Below are positions 23,877-38,600 of a stretch of 64,000 nucleotides of DNA, in pieces. This DNA is from Penaeus vannamei (lineage: Eukaryota; Arthropoda; Malacostraca; Decapoda; Penaeidae). Location of the stretch: the NCBI RefSeq assembly GCF_042767895.1, contig NC_091550.1:26232208-26296207 (forward strand). Direction: 5' to 3'. The position numbers and the translations under genes were made by a program. The number at the start of each line of letters is the position of its first letter. The stretch's first letter is position 1. The notes beneath the pieces were generated by a model. That model was not told the origin of the DNA, did no database searches, and worked only from the letters and a program-made list of their open reading frames with translations.

Positions 23877-26755
23877 TCATTTTATAATTATTCATATGAT
23901 TATTATCATTATAGTCATTATCATCATGATTATCATCATTATCATCATTATTGCAGTTATAGTGATTATTATGCTAATCATTATAGCTATTTTCATCATC
24001 GTAATGATTTTTATGATGATAATAGCAATAATGATAATTTTAGAAATAATAATGACAATAGTAATAATTATAATGACAATGATAATGATATAATTATTTC
24101 TATTGTTACTATTAGTCTAAAAATTATTGGAATAGAGTTGATTATTTCTATTATTGCAGTAATTATCAAAATTATCATTATAATTATGATTTTATCATTA
24201 TTATTGTTGTTATCATTGTCATTATCGCATATAATGAAGGAATTATCATGAAAATCATCACAATTACCTGAATTAATGTTAAAATCCTCATAATTACCAA
24301 TAAAAAGCGAAAAATGGTTTTTTTCGACGTTTCTCTCAAAAGGCTGTGATAGGATAGATTTTGCCGTTTTTTTTTTTTATTTCTGGGATTTTATTACTTT
24401 TGGCCTTTATTTCATTATAAATAGACTGGATAATAATTATTATCATCATTATTATCATTACTGTCATTATTCTTATTATTATTATCATTATAGTCATGAT
24501 CATCATGATTATCATCATTATCATGATTATGCTAATTATTATAGCTATTTTCATCATCATAACTATTTTTATAATGATAATAGTATTAATGATCATTTTA
24601 GAAATAATAATGACAATAGTAATAATTATAATGACAATGATAATGATTTTATTATTATTTCTTTTCTCATTTTTTTCGACTGTTGGGATTTTATTACTTT
24701 TGGGCTTCATTTCATTATAAATGGACTGGATAATAATTATTATCATCATTATTACCATTACTGCCATTATTCTTATGGTTATTATCATTATAGTTATTAT
24801 CATCATCATTATCATTATTATTATCATTATTGCAGTTATAATGATTATTATGCTAATTATTATAGCTATTTTCATCATCATAACTATTTTTATAATGATA
24901 ATAGCAATAATGATAATTTTAGAAATAATAATGACAATAGTAATAATTATAATGACAATGATAATGATATTATTTCAGTTGTCATTATTAATCTGAAAAT
25001 TATTGGAATAGAGTTGATTATTGCTATTATTGCAGTAATTATCAAAATTATCATTATAATTATGATTTTATCATTATTAACATTGTTATATTCATTGTCA
25101 TTGTCATTATCATCATAATTATCATCATTATATCATATAATGAAGGAATTATCATGAAAATCATCACAATTACCTAAATTAATGTTAAAATCCTCATAAT
25201 TACCAATAAAAACCGAAAAGTTTTTTTTTTACGTTTCTCTCAAAAGGCTAGATTTTCCGTTTTTTTTCAACTTCTGGGATTTTATAATTTTTGCCTATAT
25301 TTCATTATAAATGGACTGGATGGATAATAATTGTTATCATCATTATTATCATTACTGTCATGATTTTTATGATTATTATCATTATAGGCATGATCATCAT
25401 GATTATCATCATTGTTATAATCATCATTATTCCAGTTATAATGATTATTATGCTCATTATTATAGCTATTTTCATCATCATAACTATTTTTATAATGATA
25501 ATAGCAATAATGATAATTTTAAACTTAATATAGTTATAATGACAAGGATAATGATGTTATTATTATTTCTATTGTCATTATTAGTCTGGAAATTATTGGA
25601 ATAGAGTTGATTATTGTTATTATTGCAGTAATTATCAAAATTATCATTATAGTTATGATTTTATTATCATCATTATTATTGTCATTATCATTGTCATCAT
25701 CATCATAATTATCATCATTATTATTGTCATTATCATTGTCATTATCATCATAATTATCTTCATTATTGCATATAATGAAGGAATTATCATGAAAATCATC
25801 ACAATTACCTGAATTAATGTTAAAATTCTCATAATTACCAATGAAAAACGAATCTGGGATTTTATTACTTTTGCTCTTTATTTCATTATAAGTGGACTGG
25901 ATAATAATTATTATCCTCATTATTATCATTACTGTAATTATTCTTATGATTATTATCATTATAGTCATTAACATCATGATTATCATCATTATTGCAGTTA
26001 TAATGATTATTATGCTCATTATTATAGCTATTTTCATCATCATAACTATTGTTATAATGATAATAGCAATAATGATAATTTTAGAAATAATAATGATAAT
26101 AGTAATGATTATAATGACAATGATAATGATATTATTATTTCTATTGTCATTATTATATGAAAATTATTGGAATAGAGTTGATTATTGCTATAATTGCAGT
26201 AATTATCAAAATTATCATTATAATTATGATTTTATCATTATTATCATTATTATTGTCATTATCATTGTCATTATCATCATTATTATCAAAATTATTGGTT
26301 ATAATGATTATTATGCTCATTATTATAGCTATTTTCATCATCATAACTATTTTTATAATGATAATAGCAATAATGATAATTTTTAGAAATAATAATGAGA
26401 ATAGTAATAATTATAATGACAATGATAATGATATTATTTCTCTTGTCATTATTAGTCTGAAAATTATTGGAATAGTTGATTATTGCTATTATTGCAGGAA
26501 ATATCAAAATTATCATTATAACTATGATTTTATAATTATAATTATTATTGTCATTATCATCATAATTATCATCATTATTGCATATAATGAAGGAATTATC
26601 ATGAAAATCATCACAATTACCTGAATTAATTTTAAAATCCTTATAATTACCAATAAAAAGCGAAAAAGTTTTTTTTTCGACGTTTCTCGCAAAAGGCTAG
26701 ATTTTGCCCTTTTTTTCGACTTATGGGATTTTATTATTTTTGGCCTTTATTTCAT
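23877..26755 (+). repeat. Array A, subfamily A1, forward (central)
   Basis: Units with anchors near 24407, 24704, 25290, 25878 and 26742. The 24407-24704 interval is a half-length unit. Units carry the A1 marks GGACTGGATAAT and GCATATAATGAAGG. The last unit is interrupted at the anchor word TTTATTTCATT by the unique island. No gene is seen. Confidence 0.85.
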
Positions 26756-27200
26756 TGTTAGACTTGTCCATGTGATATTAATTTTGTTTACAATCAAGAA
26801 GGTCCATAGTGTATTGGCCAGCACTAGCCAGAGATGACCCCTTTTTAAGAACCCAAGTCCCTCTTTCAGTGGTAACCCGTCCCTGCTGAATGAGGATCTT
26901 ATTATCTATTCATTTTTTTCAGTGATTTTTTTTTATTATTGCCTTTTATTTATTTTTTTTTTTTTATCATTTCGATACAAGAAGAAGCCTAGAACGCACA
27001 TAATTAGACCCTATTTCACTACAGGACTTGTACCTGGGTTATGGGACTTCCTCGGGAGGAAGTGAACAAGTCCTCTCCCTTCTTTCTCTCGGCCTAAGCC
27101 GCCATCCATCAATGGACTGGATGATTATCGGGCTTCCCCTCAATAGTAAACCTTGCACTAGTTGTTATAGGAGAAGAGCTAACACCAATAAATATACGCC
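26756..27200. other. Unique island between A1 and A2 arrays
   Basis: About 445 bases of ordinary-complexity DNA inside the low-complexity arrays, not found elsewhere in the window. It includes a T-rich tract (about 26920-26968) and a hairpin at 27023-27074. The array to its left is subfamily A1 and that to its right is A2. It lies next to the geometric centre of the inverted repeat (about 26.6 kb). The short open frame at 27028-27294 runs into array sequence and has no recognisable domain. I do not recognise the segment; a transposon fragment or remnant of the pre-array sequence are possibilities. Confidence 0.6.
27023..27074. other. Compound hairpin in the unique island
   Basis: Outer arms AGGACTTGT (27023-27031) and ACAAGTCCT (27066-27074) enclose an inner perfect stem ACTTCCTC/GAGGAAGT (27046-27063) with a GG loop. 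Fourteen bases on one side and two on the other separate the stems. Function is unknown. Confidence 0.65.
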
Positions 27201-29756
27201 AATAATGATAATTTTAGAAATAATAATGACAATAATAATAATTATAATGACAATGATAATGATTTTATTATTTCTATTGTCATTATTAGTATGAAAATTA
27301 TTTTAATAGACTTAATTTTTGCTATTGCAGTAATCATCAAAATTATCATTATAATTATGATTTTATCATTATTATTGTCATTATCATTGTCATTATCATC
27401 ATAATTATCATCATTATTGTCAATAATAAAGGAATTATCATGAAAATCATCATAATTACCTGAATTAATGTCAAAATCCTCATAATTACCATTAAAAAGC
27501 GAATAAGGGTTTTTTCGACGTTTATCTCAAAACGGCTAGAATTTGCCATTTTTCGACTTATGGGATTTTATTACTTCTGGCCTTTATTTAATTATAAATG
27601 GACTGAATAATATTTATTATCAACATTATTATCATTACTGTCATTATTTTCATTATTATTATCATTATAGTCATTATCATCATGATTATAATTATTATTA
27701 TCATCATTATTTCAGTCATAATAATTATTATGCTAATTATTATTGCTATTTTCATCATTATAACTATTTATATAATGATAATAGCAATAATGATAATTTT
27801 AGAAATAATAATGACAATAATAATAATTATAATGACAATGATAATGATGTTTTTATTATTTCTATTGCCATTATTAGTATGAAAATTATTGGAATAGAGT
27901 TGATTATAGCAGTAATTATCAGAATTATCATTATAATTATGATTTTATCATTATTATTGTCATTATCATTGTCAGATTCATCATAATTATAATCATTATT
28001 GTCAATAATAAAGGAATTATCATGAAAATCATCATAATTACCTGAAGTAATGTTAAAATCCTCATAATTACCATTAAAAAGCGAAAGTTTTTTTAACGTT
28101 TCTCTCAAGAGGCTATAATACGCTAGATTTTGCCGTTTTATCGACTTTTGGGATTTTATTACTTCTGGCCTTTATTTCATTACAAATGGACTGAATAATA
28201 ATTATTATCATCATTATCATCATTACTGTCATTATTTTTATGGTTATTATCATTATAGTCTTGATTACAATTATCATTATCATCATTATTGCAGCTATAA
28301 TAATTATTATGCTAATTATTATTGCTATTTTTATCATAATAACTATTTATATAATAATAATAGCAATAATTATACTCTTAGAAATAATAATGACACTAAT
28401 AATAATTATAATGACAATGATAATGACACTATTTCTATTGTCAGTATTAGTATGAAAATTATTGGAATAGAGTTAATTATTGCAGTAATTATTAAAATTA
28501 TCATTATAATTATGATTTTATCATTATTATTGTCATTATCATTGTTATTAACATCATAATTATCATTATTGTCAATAATAAAGGAATTATCATGAAAATT
28601 ATCATAATTACCTGAAGTAATGTTAAAATCCTCATAATTATTATTATGAAGCGAAAAAGGTTTTTTTGCGACGTTTCTCTCGACTTCTGGGATTTTATTA
28701 CTTCTGGCCTTTATTTCATTATAAATGGAATGAATAATAATTACTATCATCATTATTATCATTACTGTCATAGTCATAATGATAATTTTAGAAATAATAA
28801 TAACAATAATAATAATTATAATGACAATGATAATGATATTATTATTTCTATTGCCATTATTGGTATGGAAATTATTGGAATAGAGTTAATTATTGCTCTT
28901 ATTGCAGTAATTATCAAAATTATCATTATAATTATGATTTTATCATTATTATTGCCATTATCATTGTTATTATCATCATAATTATCATTATTTTCAATAA
29001 TAAAGGAATTATCATGAAAATCATCATAATTACCTGAAGTAATGTTAAAATCGTCATAATTACCATTAAAAAGCGAAAAAGTTTTTTTTCGACGTTTCTC
29101 TCAAAAGAATTTGCCTTTTTTTTCGACTTTTGGGATTTTATTACTACTGGCCTTTATTTAATTATAAATGGACTGAATAATAATTATTATCATCATTATC
29201 ATTACTGTCATTATTTTCATGATTATTATCATTATAGTCATTATCATCATGATTACCATTATTATTATCATCATATTGCAGTTATAATAATTATTATGCT
29301 AATTATTATTGCTATTTTTATCATTATAATTATCTATATAATGATAATTGCAATAATGATAATTTTAGAAATAATAATGACAATCATGATAATTATAATG
29401 ACAATGATAATGATGTTATTATTATTTCTATTGCCATTATTAGTATGACCATTATTGGAATAGAGTTAATTATTGTTATTATTGCAGTAATTATCAAAAT
29501 TATCATTATAATTATGATTTTATCATTATTATTGTCATTATCATCATAATTATCATAAATATTGTCAATAATAAAGGAATTATCATGAAAATCATCATAA
29601 TTACCTGAATTAATGTTAAAGTCCTCATAATTACCATTAAAAAGTGAAAAACGTTTTTTTTAGACGTTTCTTTTTCGACTTTAGGGATTTTATATGGACT
29701 GAATAATAATTATTATCATCATTATTATCAGTACTGTCATTATTTTCATGAATATT
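27201..29756 (+). repeat. Array A, subfamily A2, forward
   Basis: Units with anchors near 27579, 28168, 28706, 29148 and a shortened one at 29690. They carry the A2 marks GGACTGAATAAT and CAATAATAAAGG. Orientation reverses at about 29757, where forward TTTTCATG passes into reverse ATGATAATCATGATG. No gene is seen. Confidence 0.8.
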
Positions 29757-31036
29757 ATGATAATCATGATGATAATGACAAAGATAATTGTCATGATTTT
29801 TTCTAAAATTATTATTATTGCTATCATCATTATATAAATAGTTATAATGATAAAAATAACAATAATGATTAGCACAATAATTATTATAACTGCAATAATG
29901 GTAATAATAATGATAATCATGATGATAATGACTATAATGATAATAATCATGTAAATAATGACAGTAATGATAATGATGATGATGATAAGTATTATTCAGT
30001 CCATTAATAATGAAATAAAGGCCGGAGGTAATATAATCCCATAAGTCGAAAAATACGGCAAAATCTAGCGTATTACAGCCTTTTGAGAGCAACGTCGAAA
30101 AAACACCTTTTTCGCTTTTTAATGGTAATTATTAGGGTTTTTAACACTGATTCAGGTAATTATGATGATTTTCACGATAATTCCTTTATTATTGAAAAAA
30201 TGATGATAATTATGATGATAATGACAATGATAATGACAATGATAATGATAAAATCATAATTATAATGATAATTACTGCAATAATAGCAATAATGAACTCT
30301 ATTCCAATTATTTTCATACTATTAATGGCAATAATAATAATAATAATATCATTATCATTGTCATTATGATTATTATTATTGTCATTATTATTTCTAAAAT
30401 TATCATTATTGCTATTATCATTATATAAATAATTATAATGATAAAAATAGCAATAATGATTAGCATAATAATTATCATAACTGCAATAATGATGATAATA
30501 ATAATGATAATCATGATGGTAATGACTATCATGATAATAATCATGAAAATAATGACAGTAATGATGATAATAATTATTATTCAGTCCATTTATAATGAAA
30601 TAAAGGCCAGAGTAATAAAATCCCAAAAGTCGAAAAAACGGAAAAATCTAGCATATTACAGCCTTTTGAGAGAAACGTAAAAAAATATACTTTTTCGCTT
30701 TTTAGTGGTAATTATGAGTATTTTAACATTAATTCAGGTAATTATGATGATTTTCATAATAATTCCTTTATTATTGACAATAATGATGATAATTATGATG
30801 ATAATGACAATGATAATAATAATAATGATAAAATCATAATTATAATGCTATATTTGATAATTACTGCAATAATATCAATAATTAATTCTATTCTAATAAT
30901 TTTCATACTAATAATGGCAATATAAATAGTAATAACATAATTATCATTGTCTATATAATTATTACTATTCTCATAATTATTTCTAAAATTATCAATATTG
31001 CTATTATCATTATATGAATAGTTATGATGATAATAG
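29757..31036 (-). repeat. Array A, subfamily A2, reverse
   Basis: About two units, anchors near 30000 and 30590. The segment 30577-31036 is nearly identical to the reverse complement of 22270-22735 and forms the inner end of the right arm. It joins forward satellite at 31037 through the same junction as on the left. Confidence 0.85.
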
Positions 31037-32590
31037 AGGAGAGTCAAAATTTCGTTTGCTTACATAAGGTTTATATTAAATCAGTTTAATGGAGCTTAGG
31101 TTACATTAGCTGAAATATGGTTATGTTAGGATAGGTTAGGATAGGTTAGGCTCAGCTTTGATGAGGAAAGTTCAAATTTCGTTTTCTTACATAAGGTTTA
31201 TATTAAATCAGTTTAATGGAGGTTAGGTTACATTAGCTTGAATTTGGTTAGGTTAGGTTAGGCTCAGCTTTGATGAGAAGAGTCCAAATTTCGTTTTCTT
31301 ACATAAGGTTTATATTAAATCAGTTTAATGGAGGTGAGGTTACATTAGCTGGAATTTGGTTAGGTTAGGTTAGGTTAAGTTAGGTTAGGCTGATCTGTGA
31401 TGAGGAGGGTCCACATTTCGTTTTCTTACATAAGGTTTATATTAAATCAGTTTAATGGAGGTTAGGTTACATTAGCTGGAATATGGTCAGGTTAGGTAAG
31501 GTTAGGCTCAGCTTTGATGAGGAGAGTCCAAATTTCTTTTTCTTACATAAGGTTTATATCAAATCAGTTTAATGGAGGTTAAGTTACATTAGCTGGAATT
31601 TGGTTAGGTTAGGTTAGGTTACGTTAGGTAAGGCTCATCTTTGATGAGGAGAGTCCATTTTTTTTTTTTTTTTTTTTTTTTTACATAAGGTTTATATTAA
31701 ATCAGTTTAATGGAGGTTAGGTTACATTAGCTGGAATTTGGTTAGGTTAGGTTAGGTTAGGTTAGGCTCAGCTTTGATGAGGAGAGTCCAAATTTCTTTT
31801 TCTTACATAAGGTTTATATCAAATCAGTTTAATGGAGGTTAGGTTACATTAGCTGGAATTTGGTTGGGTTAGGTTAGGTAAGGTTAGGTCAGTTTAGGCT
31901 CAGCTTTGATGAGGAGAGTCCAAATTTCGATTTCTTGCATAAGGTGTATATTAAATCAGTATAATGGAGGATAGGTTACATTAGCTGGAATTTGGTTAGG
32001 TTAGGTTAGGTTAGGCTCAGCTTTGATGAGGAGAGTCCAAATTTCGTTTTCTTACATAAGGTTTATATTAAATCAGTTTAATGGAGGTTAGGTTACATTA
32101 GCTAGAATTTGGTTAGGTTAGGTTAGGTTAGGTTAGGTTAGGCTCAGCTTTGATGAGGAGAGTCCAAATTTCGTTTATTTACATAAGGTTTATATTAAAT
32201 CAGTTTAATGGAGGTTAGGTTACATTAGCTGGAATTTGGTTAGGTTAGGTTAGGTTAGGTTAGGTTAGGTTAGGCTTAGCTTTGATGAGGACAGTCCAAA
32301 TTTCGTTTTCTTACATAACGTTGATATTAAATCAGTTTAATGGAGGTTAGGTTACATTACTGGAATTTGGTTAGGTTAGGTTAGGTTAGGTTAAGCTCAG
32401 CTTTGATGAGGAGAGTCCAAATTTCGTTTTTTTACATAAGGTTTATATTAAATCAGTTTAATGGAGGTTAGGTTACATTAGCTGGAATTTCGTTAGGTTA
32501 GGTTAGGCTCAGCTTTGATGAGGAGAGTCCAAATTTCGTTTTCTTACATAAAGTTTATAATAAATCAGTTTAATGGAGGTTAAGTTACCT
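31037..32590 (+). repeat. TTAGG-bearing satellite, forward block (right)
   Basis: About 12-13 monomers, partner of the reverse block 20619-22269. It includes the same monomer with a homopolymer run (T here, about 31654-31681). It ends at the hinge 32589-32603. Confidence 0.9.
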
Positions 32591-32603
32591 CATCAGAGAT
32601 GAG
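32589..32603. other. Satellite orientation hinge, right
   Basis: Forward satellite meets reverse satellite at the palindrome CTCATC-AGA-GATGAG, the reverse complement of the hinge at 20604-20618 with the same flanks. It shows that the hinge existed before the arms separated. Confidence 0.75.
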
Positions 32604-35600
32604 CCTAACCTAACCAAAATCCAGCTAATGTAACCTAACCTCCATTAAACTGATCTTATATAAACCTTATGTAAGAAAACGAAATTTGGACTCTCCTCAT
32701 CAAAGCTGAGCCTAACCTAACCTAACCTAACTAAATTCCAGCTAATGTAACCTAACCTCCATTAAACTGATTTAATATAAACCTTCTGTAGGAAAACGAA
32801 ATTTGGACTCTTCTCATCAAAGCTGAGCCTAACCTAACCTAAACAAATTCCAGCTAATGTAACCTATCCTCAATTAAACTGATTTATTATACAATGTATG
32901 TAAGAAAAGGAAATTTGGACTCTCCTCATCAAAGCTGAGCCTAACCAAACCTAACCTAACCAAATCATACCAAATTCCAGTTAATGTGACCTAACCTCCA
33001 TTAAACTGATTTGATATAAACTTTATGTAAGAAAACGAAATTTGAACTCTTCTCATCAAAACTGAGCCTAAATTAACCTAACCTAACCTAACCAAATTCA
33101 AGCTAATGTAACCTAACCTCCATTAAACTGATTTAATATAAACCTTCTGTAAGAAAACGAAATTTGGACTCTCTTCATGAAAGCTGAGCCTAATCTAACC
33201 TAACCAAATTCCAGCTAATGTAACCTAACCTCCATTAAACTGATTTAATATAAACCTTATGTAAGAAAACGAAATTTGGACTCTCCTCATCAAAGCTGAG
33301 CTTTACCTAACCTAACCTAACCTTACTAAATTCCAGCTAATGTAACCAAACCTCCATGAAGCTGATTTAATATAAACCTTATGTAAGAAAACGAAATTTG
33401 AACTCTCCTCATCAAAGCTGAGCCTAACTTAACCTAACCTAACCTAATCTAACCTAAGCAAATTCCAGCTAATGTAACCTAACCTTCATTAAACTGATTT
33501 TATATAAACCTTATGTAAGAAAACGAAATTTGGACTCTTCTCATCAAAGTTGAGCCTAACCTAACCTAACCTAACCTCACCAAGTTCCAGCTGATGTAAC
33601 CTAATCTCCATTAAACTGATTTAATATAAACTTTATGTAAGAAAAGGAAAGTTGGCCTCTCCTCATCAAAGCTGAGCCTAACCTAACATAACCTAATCTA
33701 TCCTAACCATATTCTAGGAAATGTAACCTAACCTCCATTAAACTGGTTTAATATAAACCTTATGTAAGAAAACGAAATTTGGACTCTCCTCAACAAAGCT
33801 GAGCCTAACCTAACCTAACGAAATTCCAGCTAATGTAACCTAACCTCCATTAAACTGATTTAATATCAACGTTATGTAAGAAAACGAAATTTGAACTCTC
33901 CTTATCAAAGCTGAGCCTCACCTAACCTAAACTAACCATATTCATGCTAATGTAACCTAACCTCCGTTAAACTAATTTAATATAAACCTTATTTAAGAAA
34001 ACGAAATTTGGACTTTCCTCATCAAAGCTGTGCATAACCTAACCTAACCTAACCTAACCAAATTCCAGCCAATGTAAACTAACTTCCATTAAACTGATTT
34101 AATATAAACCTTATATAAGGAAACGAAATTTGGACTCTTCTCATCAAAGCTGAGCCTAATATAACCTAAACAAATTCCAGCTAATGTAACCTATCCTCAA
34201 TTAAACTGATTTAATATAAAACTTATGTAAGAAAGGAAATTTGGATTCTCCTCATCAAAGCTGAGCCTAACCTAACCTAACCTAACCAAATTCCAGCTAA
34301 TGTAACCTAACCTCCATTAAACTGATTTAATATAAACCTTATGTAAGAAAACGAAATTTGGACTCTCCTCATCAAAGCTGAGCCTAATCTAACCTAACCT
34401 AACCTAACCTAACCAAATTCCAGCTAATGTAACCTAACCTCCATTAAACTGATTTAATATAAACCTTATGTAAGAAAACGAAATTTGAACTCTCCTCATC
34501 AAAGCTGAGCCTAACTTAACCTAACCTAACCTAATCTAACCTAAGCAAATTCCAGCTAATGTAACCTAACCTCCATTAAACTGATTTAATATAAACCTTA
34601 TGTAAGAAAACGAAATTTGGACTCTTCTCATCAAAGCTGAGCCTAATCTAACCTAAACCTAAACCTAAACCTAAACCTAAACCTAACCTAACCTAACCTA
34701 ACCTAAACCTAAACCTAAACCTAACCTAACCTAACCTAACCTAACCTAACCTAACCTAACCTAAACCTAAACCTAACCTAACCTAACCTAACCTAACCTA
34801 ACCTAACCTAACCTAACCTAACCTAAACCTAACCTAACCTAACCTAACCTAACCTAACCTAAACCTAAACCTAAACCTAAACCTAAACCTAACCTAACCT
34901 AACCTCACCTCACCTCACCTCACCTCACCTCACCTCACCTCACCTCACCTCACCTCACCTCACCTCACCTAACCTAACCTAACCTAACCTAACCAAGTTC
35001 CAGCTTATGCAACCTAACCTCCATTAAACTGATAAAATATAAACCTTATGTAAGAAAAGGAAATTTGGACTCTCATTAAAGCTGAGCCTTACCTAACTTA
35101 ACCTAACCAAATTCCAGCTAATGTAACCTAACCTCCATAAAACTGATTTAATATAAACCTTATGTAAGAAAACAAAATTTTGACTCTCCTTATCAAGGCT
35201 GAGCCTCACCTAACCTAACCTAAACTAAGCAAATTCATGCTAATGTAACCTAACCTCCATTAAACTGATTTAATATAAACAAAATTTGGACTCTACTCAT
35301 CAAAGCTGAGCCTAACCTAACCTAACCTAACCTAACCAAATTCAGAAAATGTAACCTAACCTCCATTAATCTGGTTTAATATAAACCTTATGTAAGAAAA
35401 CGAAACCTAACCTAACCAAGTTCCAGCTGATGTAACCTAACCTCCTTTAAACTGATTTAATATAAACTTTATGTAAGAAAAGGAAAGTTGGCCTCTTCTC
35501 ATCAAAGCTGAGCCTAACCTAACCTAACCGAACCTAACCTAACCAAATTCAAGGAAATGTAACCTAACCTCCATTAAACTGGTTTAATATAAACCTTATG

Positions 35601-38600
35601 TAAGAAAACGAAATTTGGAGTCTCCTCATCAAACCTGAGCCTAACCTAACCCAATGAAATTCCAGCTAATGTAACCTAACCTCCATTAAACTGATGTGAT
35701 ATAAACCTTATGTAAGAAAACGAAATTTGGACCCTCCTCATCAAAGGTGTGCATAACCTAACCTAACCTAACCTAACCAAATTTCAGCTAATGTAACCTA
35801 ACTTCCATTAAACTGATTTAATATAAACCTTATATAGGGAAACGAAATTTGGACTCTCCTCATCAAAGCTGAGCCTAACCTAACCTAACCTAACCTAACG
35901 AAACCAAACCAAATTCCAGCTAATGTGACCTAACCTCCATTAAACTGATTTGATATAAACTTTATGTAAGAAAACGATATTTGAACTCTTCTCATCAAAG
36001 CTGAGCCTAAATTAGCATAACATAACCTAATCTAACCTAATCAAATTCAAGCTAATTTAACCTAACCTCCATTTAACTGATTTAATATAAACCTTATGTA
36101 AGAAAACGAAATTTGGACTCTTCTCATCAAAGCTGAGCCTAACCTAACCTAACGTAACCTAACCAAATTCCAGCTAATGTAACCTAACCTCCATTAAACT
36201 GATTTAATATAAACCTTATGTAAGAAAACAAAATTTTGACTCTCCTTATCAAAGCTGAGCCTAACCTAACCTAACCTAAACTAAGCAAATTCATGCTAAT
36301 GTAACCCAACCTCCATTAAACTGATTTAATATAAACAAAATTTAGACTCTACTCATCAAAGCTGAGCCTAACCTAACCTAACCTAACCTAACCAAATAAA
36401 GCAAATGTAACCTAACCTCCATTAAACTGGTTTAATATAAACCTTATGTAAGAAAACGAAATTTTGACTCTCCTCATCAAAGCTGAGCCTAACCTAACCT
36501 AACCTAACCAAATTCCAGTAATGTAACCTAACCTCTATTAAACTGATTTAATCTAAACATCATGTAAGAAAACGAAATTTGGACTCTCCTCATCAAAGCT
36601 GAGCCTAACCTAACCAAACTTAACCTAACCTAACCAAGTTCCAGCTAATGTAACCTAACCTCCATTAAACTAATTTCATATAAACGTTATGTAAGAAAAG
36701 GAAATTTGGACTCTCCTCATCAAAGCTCTTCCTAACCTAACCTAACCTAACCTAACCTAACCTAACCTAACCTGACCAAATTCCAGCTAATGTAACCTAA
36801 CCTCTATTAAAGTGATTTAATATAAACCTTATATAAAAAAACGAAATTTGGACTCTCCTCATCATAGATGAGCCTAACCCATCCTAACGTAACCAGATTC
36901 CAGCTAATGTAAGCTAATCTCCATTAAACTGGTTTAATTTAAACATTATGTAAGAAAACGAAATTTGGACTCTCCTCATCAAAGCTGTGCCAAACCTAAC
37001 CTAAAATAACATAACATAACATAACCAAATTCAAGTTAATGTAACCTAATCTCCATTAAACTGATATAATATAAACCTTATGTAAGAAAACGAAATTTGG
37101 ACTATCCTCATCAAAGCTGAGCCTAACCTAACCTAACCAAATTCCAGCTAATGTAACCTAACCTCCATTAAACTGATTTAATATAAACCTGATGTAAGAA
37201 AACAAAATTTGGACTCTCCTTATCAAAGCTGAGCCTAATCTAACCTAACCTAAACTAAGCAAATTCCAGCTTATGTAACCTAACCTCCATTAAACTGGCT
37301 TAATACAAACCTTATGTAAGAAAACGAAATTTGGACTCTCCTCATCAAAGCTGAGCATAACCTAACCTAACCTAACCTAACCTAACCAAATTCCAGCTAA
37401 TGTAACCTAACCTCAATTAAACTGATTTAATATAAACCTCATGCAAGAAAACGAAATTTGGACTCTCCTCATCAAAGTTGAGCCTAACCTAACCTAACCT
37501 AACCAAATTCCAGCTAATGTAACCTAACCTCCGTTAAACTGATTTAATTTAAACCTTATGTAAGAAAACGAAATTTGAACTCTCCTCATCATGGCTGAGC
37601 CTAACCTAACCTAACGTAACCTAGCGAAATTCCAGCTAATGTTACCTAACCTCCATTAAACTGATTTAATATAAACCTTATGTAAGAAAACAAAATTTGG
37701 ACTCTCCTCATCAAAGCTGAGCCTAACCTAACCTAACGTAACCTAGCGAAATTCCAGCTAATGTTACCTAACCTCCATTAAACTGATTTGATATAAACCT
37801 TATGTAAGAAAACGAAATTTGGACTCTCCTCATAACAGCCGAACCTAACCTAACCTAACCTAATCTAACCTAACCAAATTCCAGCAAATTAACCTTACCT
37901 CCATTAAAATGATTTGATATAAACATTATATAAGAAAACGAAATTTGGACTCTCCTCATCAAAGCAGAGCATCACTTAACCTAACCTAATCTAACCTAAC
38001 CAAATTCCAGCTTATGTAAAATAACCTCCATTAAACTGATTTAATATAAACCTTATGTAAGAAAACGAAATTTGGACCCTACTCATCAAAGCTGAGCCTA
38101 ACCTACCCTAACCAAATTCCAGCAAATGTAACCTAACTTCCATTAAACTGGTATAATATAAACCTTTGTAAGAAAACGAAATTTGGACTCCCCTCATCAA
38201 AGCCTAATCTAACCTAAACTAACATAAACTAACCTAACCTAACCAAATTCCAGTAATGTAACCTAACCTCCATTAAACTGATTTAATATAAACCTAATGT
38301 AAGAAAACGATATTTGGACTCTCCTCATCAGAGCTGAGCCAAACCTAACCTAACCCTAACCTAACCAAATTCATGCTAATGTAACCTAACCTCCATCAAA
38401 CTGATTTAATATAATTCTTATGCAAGAAAACGAAATTTGGACCCTACTCATTATAGCTGAGCCTAAACTGACCTAACCTAACCTAACCTAACCAAATTCC
38501 AGCAAATGTAACCTAACCTCCATTAAACAGGTTTGATATAAACCTTATGTAAGAAAACGAAATTTCGACTCTCCTCATTAAAGAATAATCTAACCTAACC

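Noticed and set aside
27028..27294. 88-codon frame in the unique island
   Set aside because: It runs directly into array A sequence, has an ordinary short length and shows no recognisable domain or start context.
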